Source of the DNA: Pseudomonas cichorii
Lineage (GTDB): Bacteria > Pseudomonadota > Gammaproteobacteria > Pseudomonadales > Pseudomonadaceae
Assembly (NCBI RefSeq): GCF_015471405.1
Contig: NZ_BLVZ01000017.1
Location: 62,001-126,000 of the forward strand
Reading direction: 5' to 3'
DNA length: 64,000 nucleotides
The position numbers and the translations under genes are program-made. How positions within the stretch are numbered: position 1 is the stretch's first letter; every line of letters starts with the position of its first letter. Shown piece by piece: positions 17,765 to 26,000 of this stretch. The notes under the pieces are model-generated. The model saw nothing but the letters and a program-made list of their open reading frames with translations. It ran no database searches and was not told the DNA's origin.

Positions 17765-17960
17765 GAAGTGGAGCTGAGCCCATTGCTGCTAAACGCCGGG
17801 CGGCAGCCATGCGCAGGTTAGCAGACCGGTGACTGGTACCCGGCGCACCCGAAGGTGCCCTGCGCACGACCACCATAAATGCAGGCCGTAAAAAAGCGCC
17901 TCGCAAAAGGTGGCGCATTGCGCCCAGTCGGGTCCGGGCTGCTAAACCCGTTCGCTGAAT
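17765..17960. other. GC-rich structured intergenic region upstream of DUF6124
   Basis: No gene is visible. Short inverted repeats are dense here, for example GCACC-CGAA-GGTGC near 17848 and GCGCC-n-GGCGC around 17900-17930. From memory, similar sequence sits upstream of other Pseudomonas DUF6124/DUF3077 genes, so it may be a leader RNA or protein-binding region for the gene at 17524. I cannot verify conservation. Confidence 0.3.
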
Positions 17961-17982
17961 ATGCAGCGAAGAAGGCAGAGTA

Positions 17983-18345
17983 GTGACCGGATTTCAGGGG
18001 CGCAAGCGGCTGGGATTTTCTCGGAAATTTCGCTCAAGGGAAAGGGAGGCGTCTTGCTATTGGGGCTTTGGAGGCTAATGGCCCAGACCCAGCCTGGACT
18101 GTGTGGGGTTGTTCGGTCGAATCTGTTACGTATGTGCCAGTTCTATGAGGTCTACCGCACCACGGAGAAAGTCGTGGCACTGCCGCGACAATTGTCTTGA
18201 ACTTATAACCTGATCATTCTCGACCAAAGTAAACGCCCGGAATAGCTTGAGTTTTACCTACGCATATCGTTTCAGGAGCAATGGGCGAAGCGCGAGCAGG
18301 AGCGCCAGTTCAAAGCTGCGTTGTTCGAGCACAGAGAGCCTGCAT
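17983..18345 (+). pseudogene. Decayed YhcG/DUF1016 nuclease fragment, copy B
   Basis: From 18132 the frame reads MCQFYEVYRTTEKVVALPRQ, LS, stop (18198), TYNLIILDQSKRPE, stop (18243), LEFYLRISFQEQWAKRE, QERQFKAALFEHREP. This is the YhcG DUF1016 N-terminal region with two nonsense changes: a Trp codon (expected SW) to TGA and a Glu codon (expected PEE) to TAG. Its 3' end runs into the end of the convergent NERD gene. It is longer than copy A at 15229 and has different damage. Confidence 0.75.
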
Positions 18346-19101
18346 GGTCCGGCACTTGGGAAAACCCGAGCATCCCCAAAACTGTTGGCCCGCTTTCGCA
18401 CCTGATTTCACGGTACGAATCAGCAGCGCATTACCGCACTTCGGGCACTGTCGCTCGGCAGTCGGGTCACTTCGTTGTTTGAGGTTCTGCACATGCTCAC
18501 GATGAGTCGCAAGAGTGGGAGCGCGGCGGCCTGTTTGCAGCGCTTGCAGCATGGCGTCTACTTCAGCCTCACTGAACACCGTCTGCTGGAACGACTTGAT
18601 GTAAGGGATAAATCCAATGCCTTGTGTGACGTTGGCTGGCACTTCGGTTTTGAAGGTGCTGCCTCCAACAAAGGTAATGACCGAGTGCAGATGGTCAGGG
18701 CTAATGCCCAGCGTGGCCTCCAGAGCCTTGAGGTGTTTGTAGTTCTGCCGCAATGGGTTCTGGAATTTGAAAGTGCGCTTGAAGAGTTTCTGCGTCCACT
18801 GCGCCTGCTTCTCGCTTCCGAAAATCCAGCCGCTCATGTTCTTCGTTTCCAGCACGAAAATGCCGTAGACCGAGAGGAATACGTGATCGATCTGCGTGGT
18901 GCCGTCGGGCGTATTCAGGGTGACGTTATGCACGCGACGGTAGATTTGCTCGTCCAGATGCCGATGAGCAGCGAAGCGCACGAGAATCTCGCCGAGATGT
19001 CCTTTGGCCCATGGTGATTTGAGCAGGGCAAGCAGAAGTGAGGCCAGAATAAGCCAGCCCAACACGCCCGATACCTGGGCGATGACAGGGGGGAAGTCCA
19101 T
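18310..19101 (-). CDS. NERD nuclease-related protein with topoisomerase-type zinc finger
   Basis: The 263-residue product has an N-terminal membrane helix (VLGWLILASLLLALL), a NERD domain (about 30-150: GHLGEILVRFAAH, GTTQIDHVFLSVYGIFVLETKN with the D...E-x-K restriction-like core) and a C-terminal zinc finger as in bacterial topoisomerase I (CPKCGNALLIRT, GQQFWGCSGFPKCR). Such proteins are thought to bind or cut nucleic acids at the membrane, but no function is proven. The end overlaps the decayed YhcG copy, with no neighbour in the same unit. Confidence 0.85.
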   Translation of the reverse strand: MDFPPVIAQVSGVLGWLILASLLLALLKSPWAKGHLGEILVRFAAHRHLDEQIYRRVHNVTLNTPDGTTQIDHVFLSVYGIFVLETKNMSGWIFGSEKQAQWTQKLFKRTFKFQNPLRQNYKHLKALEATLGISPDHLHSVITFVGGSTFKTEVPANVTQGIGFIPYIKSFQQTVFSEAEVDAMLQALQTGRRAPTLATHREHVQNLKQRSDPTAERQCPKCGNALLIRTVKSGAKAGQQFWGCSGFPKCRTMQALCARTTQL

Positions 19102-19333
19102 TTCTTAACCTTTTAGAGATCCTGTGTTCTGCGGATTTTATCGAAAATTGGCGTGGTGGCACGATAATGTTGCTGCAATTTGAGAGCGTGTTTGCATGAG
19201 ATTCGGGTTGTTGTGATCTGATAGCGGGTGGTGATGCGCTGTTGGGTGTCTGGTCAGGAGCTCAATCAGTGTCAATCCGCTTCCTGCTGCCTGGATGCTG
19301 TAGAGTATTCAGTGCTTGAAGACATTGCTGGTT

Positions 19334-19358
19334 TGGTGGGCCGGGGTAATTTGAATCG
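19334..19358 (-). repeat. Degenerate ssrA-like attachment site, left end of island
   Basis: TGGTGG-GCCGGGGTAATTTGAATCG matches the ssrA 3' end at 49279-49304 at 21 of 25 positions with one deletion, in the same orientation. The GGAATACC repeats 52 bp to the right mirror those inside the right end. Read together they mark the probable left boundary of the island. The match alone would be weak. Confidence 0.45.
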
Positions 19359-19409
19359 ATTTGGTAATTTATTGATTTATAGTTTAAAGAGCTATTTTGA
19401 TTTTTAGTT

Positions 19410-19429
19410 GGAATACCAATAGGAATACC
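19410..19429. repeat. Integrase arm-type repeats, left end
   Basis: GGAATACCA at 19410 and GGAATACC at 19422 are direct repeats 12 bp apart. The same unit with the same 12-bp spacing occurs at 49145 and 49157 beside the integrase. Only chance or a shared integrase-binding role explains this; I favour the latter. Confidence 0.45.
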
Positions 19430-20182
19430 GCGCTCCACCTGACCACCCGTTTGCACTCGATCTGACCAGCACGCTTCGTAAACATGATTGACAGTGAACA
19501 GCCCATAGCTGCCGGTGGCGACAGGCAAAAAAAAGCCATAAACCGTTATCAACCCGTGGTACCCGGTGGCGCTCGGGAGCTCACCAGCATGCATTTGCCT
19601 TAGTGCTCGCTGTATTGGTTATGCAGCCTTCCGGCGTATTCGTCCTAGGAGGGTTCAGCTTGGAGCCCTTGAATAGAGCCTCTTACTCGCTGCGACTTTG
19701 AGCCAGTGGTAAATTCCATCCCTTGATCAGCCCAGTGGTCACTCGCCTAATGGTCGAGGTAGTGTCAGCTGGACCAGTGCTACCACATCGGATAATTGGG
19801 TCGGTCGAGGTATCAAGCATGTGCACTGGTGATTTTCTACCATGACCTTCTCTACGTCTTTCGCATGCCCGAATGTCCTCATGCCCTCAGGTAACCGTCC
19901 CGAAAATGGGGCGAGTGTCTTACCTGATTTTGAAACGTTGATTTTGCACTGCTGGACTCACCCCGTCCGTTCCAAAAAGCGCAAAGCTGGTAAAGTGCCA
20001 CCCGCCAGATAGACGTGGTGGCGTCCTCGACGGACGTTATCGCTGCTGAGAATGCAACGGCTCATGCCGCGACTGAGCGGAGATGAATTGATCAGCAGAG
20101 TGCCGATCTGTCTGGGTTAATTAGGCGATTGAATTTTCTTGCAGTTTTCTGTGTACCTCATGTCCTGACAAGGATTGCACCA
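19430..20182. other. Long intergenic region upstream of the defence operon
   Basis: About 750 bases without a convincing gene. A 110-codon minus-strand frame at 19262-19594 runs through the attachment-site repeats and has no recognisable domain, so I do not call it. No regulator gene for the operon is present and no clear -35/-10 pair stands out; a TTGAAT at 20128-20133 could be part of a promoter. Confidence 0.4.
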
Positions 20183-23047
20183 ATGCAACTGACCCAAGCC
20201 CCAGCCCCCGGTGCCCGTGCACTGATCCGCGATGAAGAATGGATTATCCAGAGCGCCGACCAATGCAATCTTGGTGGCTGGCAGCTCTCCTGCATAGGCG
20301 TGTCGGAAACCGTGCGCAACCGTCATGCGCTTTTCCTCACTGAACTCGAAGGCGTCACCCTAATTGACCCAGCAAAGACTGAGCTGGTCTACGACGAGTC
20401 GCCCACATTTATTGCTTCGCGGCTGTTTATCGAGGCGCGTCTGCGTCAGTCGGCGCTGCAAAGCGAGTCGGTAGTGATTGGTCAGCATGGGGTCATGGAT
20501 GCGTTGCCGTTTCAGTTGCAGCCTGCTCATCAAGTCTTGCAGCAGCTGCGCCCGCGCTTGCTCATTGCGGATACAGTAGGCCTTGGTAAAACCCTTGAGG
20601 CCGGCATCCTTACCGCCGAGTTGATGCGCAGAGGTAAAGCTCGCCGCATTTTGGTTGTTACTACCAAAAGTATGATGCGCCAGTTTCAGCAGGAGTTCTG
20701 GAACCGCTTTACCATCCCGCTCACCCGCCTGGACTCATCCGGTATTCAGCGCATTCGTCGCGATATCCCAGCCAATCACAATCCCTTCAACTACTTCGAC
20801 CGCACCATAATCTCGGTCGATACCTTGAAGCGCGACAGCGAGTACCGGCACTACCTGGAAAGCGCCTGGTGGGATCTGATCATCATCGACGAAGCCCACA
20901 ACGTTTCCTACAAGGGCAATCGTACCCAAAGTAATCGCTTGGCTGAGTTACTCTCGCAACGCTCCGATGCACTGATCTTGCTCACCGCCACGCCGCACAA
21001 CGGCAAAAAAGACAGCTTCGCCAGCCTCGTGCGCATGCTCGACCCCACGGTGCTACCAGCAGGGGCCGACTACACCCGTGAGGATGTCGATCACCTCTTT
21101 GTTCGCCGTTTCAAGAAAGACGTGCGCGAGCAGATGAAGCAGGAGTTCCCAGAGCGAGAAGTGTTTCGTTTGGCCTGCGCCGCAAGCCCGGCGGAAAACC
21201 TCGCCTTCGATGCCCTAGCCGAGCTCAAACTTAATAGCGACGGGACCGGTGCGCGCGACGGTGCCATGTTGTTCCGCACCGTGCTGGAAAAGGCGCTGTT
21301 CTCTTCCCCGGCAGCCTGCCTACAAACGCTGAAAGAGCGCATCCGAAAGCTCGAGGTAAAAGACGCACGCCATCCTGATCTTGAGGGGCTGCGTGATCTT
21401 CAAGTTCTGGTGCAGGCCATCAGTGCCGACAAATTCAGCAAATTCCAGCACCTCATCAGCCAGCTCAAACAAGGTCAGCACTGGCGTTGGGATGGCAAAG
21501 ATCCAAGTGACCGCCTGGTGATCTTCACCGAGCGAGTGGAAACACTGAAATTCCTCCAGCTAGAGCTGCCCAAGGCCTTGGGGTTAAAAGACAACGCCGT
21601 AGCCATCCTGCACGGCCAATTGCCTGACCAGGACATCCAGCAGGCGGTCGAAGATTTCGGCAAAACCCATTCGCCCCTGCGCCTGCTGATTGCCTCGGAT
21701 GTGGCCTCCGAAGGTCTTAACCTGCACTACCAAGCTCATCGGCTGATCCACTTCGATATTTCCTGGTCACTGATGGTGTTCCAGCAGCGCAATGGTCGTG
21801 TGGATCGATATGGTCAACTGCATGCCCCGAAAATCGGCTACCTGCTGACAGAACCTCGCCACGAGAGAATTCGCGGTGACTTGCGCTACCTGGAAATCCT
21901 GATTGCTAAGGACGTGCAGGCGGCGAAGAATATCGGCGATCCATCAGCCTTTATGGGGCTGTATGACGAGGAGCTGGAAGCCTTTGAAGTGGCCAAGGCC
22001 ATTGAAGGCAACCGCACTGTCGAGGAATTCGCCGCGCTACTGGCTGGGGATGATATCGACCCTTTCGAAGCCCTGTGGGGCGCGAACGTACCCGGCACTG
22101 ATAGCGTTGCGCCCGCCAGCACAGCAGTGCTCATGGTGCCCACTGCTGAACTCACCAGTCTGTTTAACGACAGCTACATTTACCTTCGCGATGCCTTGCG
22201 CTGGCTGGCGCAACAGTCGCCGCGCGAACATGCTGCAATCAAAACGGATGATGCCAGCCGCACGCTGAGCTTCCAGCCCAGTCGCGACCTTGCCCAGGTG
22301 CTCAAGCGTGATCTGGCCAGCGAAATGTGGCCGAACGATAATACCTTTGCCTTGAGCGCCGATAAGGCTGTGGTTGAAGAGGCCATCAAACAGGCGCGCG
22401 ACACCAATGCCTGGCCGCAGCTGCACTACCTCTGGGCGCTCAACCCAATTGCCCAGTGGCTCGACTACAAACTTATGGCACTGTTTCGTCGCCAGCGTGC
22501 GCCGCTGCTGCGCGTTGCGAAGGGGCTGACCGCAGGCGAAGCCATCGTGCTGGTGCTCGCCCAGGTGCCCAATCGCCGGGGTCAAGCCGTGCTAGCCGAG
22601 TGGCTCGGTGTACAGCTCGATGCTGCTGGGCAGGTGGTAGGCGTACTCAGCCTGGCGGAAACACTACAGCGCACAGGACTCACCAGCACCGCAAAAGCCC
22701 AGGCCAACGATGGTCAGGCGCCCGACAGCCGTGCCCTGCAAAGTGCACTACCGGCGGTTATTCAGGCAGCTGAAAAACACATCAAACCGATCAAGCAGGC
22801 CTTCGATGCCAACTGCCGCCAACGTCTGGAGCGCGAGTTGGCCAAACTGCAAACCCTGCAGCTCAAACACAACGAACAGCTGGAAATCGATTTCGCCAAG
22901 GGTATAGAACAGGTCATCGCAGCCAAACGTAAGCAGAAAGAAAGCGCCACCGCAGACCTGTTCAGCAACTACCAACAATGGATTCGCGACACCCTGCAAC
23001 TGGATGACCGCGCTCAGTTCACCGTTGTCGCCGCACTGATGGCTTAA
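20183..23047 (+). CDS. SNF2-family helicase, DrmD-like
   Basis: I start at the ATG giving MQLTQAPAPGARALIRDEEW, with AAGGA upstream (954 residues). Helicase motifs are complete: Walker A DTVGLGKT (130-137), DEAH (236-239), TATPHNGK (268-275), SEGLNLHYQA (about 509) and the arginine finger segment QRNGRVDRYGQ (about 534-544). The C-terminal 300 residues are helical with a coiled coil at the end. Order and size match DrmD, the SNF2 helicase of class 1 DISARM, which lies next to an adenine methyltransferase as here. It is the first gene of an operon; 14 bp separate it from the next gene. It would move on DNA using ATP. Confidence 0.85.
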   Translation: MQLTQAPAPGARALIRDEEWIIQSADQCNLGGWQLSCIGVSETVRNRHALFLTELEGVTLIDPAKTELVYDESPTFIASRLFIEARLRQSALQSESVVIGQHGVMDALPFQLQPAHQVLQQLRPRLLIADTVGLGKTLEAGILTAELMRRGKARRILVVTTKSMMRQFQQEFWNRFTIPLTRLDSSGIQRIRRDIPANHNPFNYFDRTIISVDTLKRDSEYRHYLESAWWDLIIIDEAHNVSYKGNRTQSNRLAELLSQRSDALILLTATPHNGKKDSFASLVRMLDPTVLPAGADYTREDVDHLFVRRFKKDVREQMKQEFPEREVFRLACAASPAENLAFDALAELKLNSDGTGARDGAMLFRTVLEKALFSSPAACLQTLKERIRKLEVKDARHPDLEGLRDLQVLVQAISADKFSKFQHLISQLKQGQHWRWDGKDPSDRLVIFTERVETLKFLQLELPKALGLKDNAVAILHGQLPDQDIQQAVEDFGKTHSPLRLLIASDVASEGLNLHYQAHRLIHFDISWSLMVFQQRNGRVDRYGQLHAPKIGYLLTEPRHERIRGDLRYLEILIAKDVQAAKNIGDPSAFMGLYDEELEAFEVAKAIEGNRTVEEFAALLAGDDIDPFEALWGANVPGTDSVAPASTAVLMVPTAELTSLFNDSYIYLRDALRWLAQQSPREHAAIKTDDASRTLSFQPSRDLAQVLKRDLASEMWPNDNTFALSADKAVVEEAIKQARDTNAWPQLHYLWALNPIAQWLDYKLMALFRRQRAPLLRVAKGLTAGEAIVLVLAQVPNRRGQAVLAEWLGVQLDAAGQVVGVLSLAETLQRTGLTSTAKAQANDGQAPDSRALQSALPAVIQAAEKHIKPIKQAFDANCRQRLERELAKLQTLQLKHNEQLEIDFAKGIEQVIAAKRKQKESATADLFSNYQQWIRDTLQLDDRAQFTVVAALMA

Positions 23048-23061
23048 GGAAGGAATACAGC

Positions 23062-26000
23062 ATGAGTTTTGCCATCACCGGCCTCACCAATGCCAACGAG
23101 TTCTACAGCCAGCACTACCTGGACGAGATCCTCGAAAAAGACCTCAAGCCGCTGTTTGACCAATGGAAAGAGCAGGGCGCGCAAAGCCCCGTCGCTCGTC
23201 TGCGCACTGCTGCGGGCGCTAATGGTTACTTCCGTGCCCGCGAGCGCTTTCTGAATGAGCGCAAAACTAGCGAGCGCGCCAGCCTGTTTATTGACTTAGT
23301 GCAGCCTCTGCTCGCTGCCCTAGGTTACGAGCTAGTGCCTCAGAACCTTACGTTGGCCGAAGGCGAATTGCCGGTGCTGGCAGTATATCGCGATGCCAAG
23401 CACCAGCCGCTGTTGGTTGTTGCGGCAGCTATTGCCAATGCGGAAGACGACGAGAACAGCCCACTGCAATTGCTTGCGCCGGCGGCCGGTGAACAAGGCA
23501 AAGGTAAATATGCCCATAGCGACTGGGAAGAAACCCTCAGCAAGCGTCTGTTAGCCGACGACCACCCACCACGCTGGGTGTTGCTGCTGCACCATGAAGA
23601 GTGGTTGCTGATCGAGCGCAGCAAATGGGGGCGCAAGGCACTGCTGCGCTTCAACCTGCCGGAGCTGTTCGGCCCGCGTGATGACAAACAGTTCCGTGCC
23701 ATGGCCGCGCTGCTGGGCAGCCAGTCGGTGCTGCCAGTGGAAGGCGGAGTGGCACTGCTCGACAGCCTGGACGACAGCTCGCACAAGCATGCCTTCGAAG
23801 TATCCACTGATCTCAAGTACGCCCTGCGTGAATGCATCGAGCTGATTGCCAATGAGGCCATCTGGTACAAACGCACGGTGGCCAAGGAGAAGGTGTTCGA
23901 GCGTAACGATACCGACTTGGCCGACCAGCTCAGCCGTGAAAGCCTGCGCTACATGTACCGCCTACTGTTCATGTTTTATATCGAGGCGCGGCCCGAGCTG
24001 GGCTATGCGCCCATCGATGCCGAGGCTTACCTTAAGGGCTATAGCATCGAGCACCTGCGCGAGCTGGAACAAACCCCGCTGACCACCAGCGAAGCTCAGG
24101 AAGGTTTCTATTTTCACGATAGCCTCAAGCAATTGTTTGGCCTGATCTGGCAAGGCTATCCGCGCCGGGATGCTAGGGCGAGTCAGCTCGACCTGGGTGG
24201 CAGCCATGATGGCTTGCTCGACAACGGCTTCACCATCGCGCCGCTACAAGGCCACCTGTTTGACCCTGCGCGCACACCGCTACTGGGTAGCGTCAAGCTG
24301 CGTAACTCGGTGCTGCAGAAAGTCATCGAGCTAATGTCATTGTCCCGGGGCGGTGGCAAGAGCCGTCGTGGGCGTATCAGCTATGGCACCCTCGGTATCA
24401 ACCAGTTGGGTGCTGTGTACGAATCGCTGCTGTCCTTCCGTGGTTTTTTCGCCGAAGAAAATCTCTACGAGGTACGCCCCGACCCCAAAGGTAAGAAGGC
24501 CCCTGCTGCTAATAGTGGCGGCGACGAGAGCGAAGAGGACGATTCGAGCGCAAGCGATACGGATAACGAGGATAGTTTCGATAGCCCCAGCGCTGCCGAG
24601 AAGAAAAAAGACGCCGAAGTCAACCCGCTGGATGCGGCCTACTTTGTACCAGCCAGTAGCATCGGCCAATACACCGACGCTGAACGCCTGTTTGGCGGAA
24701 ATACCAAGATTCATCCCAAGGGTAGCTTTATCTACCGTCTGGCCGGTCGGGCACGCGAAAAGTCCGCCAGCTACTACACCCCTGAAGTGCTGACCAAGTG
24801 CCTGGTCGAGCATGCGCTAAAGGAAATCCTTCCCGGTAAAACGGCGGATGAAATTCTGCAGCTCACCGTGTGCGAGCCGGCCATGGGCAGCGCGGCGTTT
24901 TTGAACGAGGCCGTCAGCCAATTGGCCGAAGCCTATTTGCAGGCCAAACAGAAAGAGCTAGGGCGCACCATCCCGCACGAGCAGTACACTGAAGAAAAAC
25001 AGCGGGTGAAGATGTACATCGCCGACAGCAATGTCTTCGGTGTGGACCTTAACCCAATCGCGGTGGAGCTGGCCGAAGTATCGCTTTGGCTTAACGCCAT
25101 TTTCAAAGGCAGCCATGTGCCGTGGTTTGGCTTGCAGCTGTACAACGGTAACTCCCTGGTAGGCGCGCGGCGCGAGCTGTTCAGCACCGCCCAGCTCAGC
25201 CCGGGCAAAGGCGAAAATGGTCAGCCCGAACGCGATTGGCGCGCTGCCGCACCGCGTACCTTGCCACTCACACAAGTGCCGGCAGCTACCGATGTATTCC
25301 ACTTTTTGCTGCCTGCTGAAGGCATGGGCATGGTCAGTGATAAGGTGGTCAAGGCGCTGGAGCCTGCCGCCTTCGAGCAATTCAAACAATGGCGCAAAGC
25401 CTTTGCTGCGCCGCTGAGTCTCGATGAAGTCAAGCGGGTGCAGGCGCTGAGTGCTGCCACCGAACAGCTATGGCAGCAACATGCCCAGGAGTTGGCCCGT
25501 GTGCGCGCCAGCACCTGCGATGAACTGCACGTATGGCCAGACCCGGCTGCCAACCGCGCTCCGACTAGCACCGCGCAAAAAGATGCTGTCTACCAGAGAG
25601 AAATGCTGAGCGAGGCACAAAAAAACGCTAGCCCATACCGCCGCCTCAAGCTAGTGATGGATGCCTGGTGCGCCCTGTGGTTCTGGCCGCTGAATAAAGC
25701 TAACGAGTTGCCTAGCCGCGAACACTGGTGGTTTGTGCTGGAAACCGTACTGCTCGGCAATGCCAGCCTCAGCCGAGCTCCGGCCGATGACCTGTTTCCG
25801 GAAACTCAGCCGCAGCAGGGGTTGGACTTTGCTCCCGAGCGCGACCGTTACGGCCATGTAGATATCGCTGCGCTGATTGCTGCACTTCCGCAATTACAGA
25901 TCGCGCAGCAGGTCGCCAGTCAACAGCACTTTATGCACTGGGCACTGGAGTTTGCGGATGTGTTCGAGGCCCGTGGTGGCTTTGATGTGATCCTCGGTAA

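Noticed and set aside
19262..19594. 110-codon minus-strand open frame at the left end of the island
   Set aside because: It runs through the attachment-site repeats and an AT-rich stretch, and has no domain or ribosome site that would support it.
24337..24813. Long antisense open frames inside the methyltransferase and helicase genes
   Set aside because: They are shadows of GC-rich codon use in real genes, with no domains or ribosome sites.
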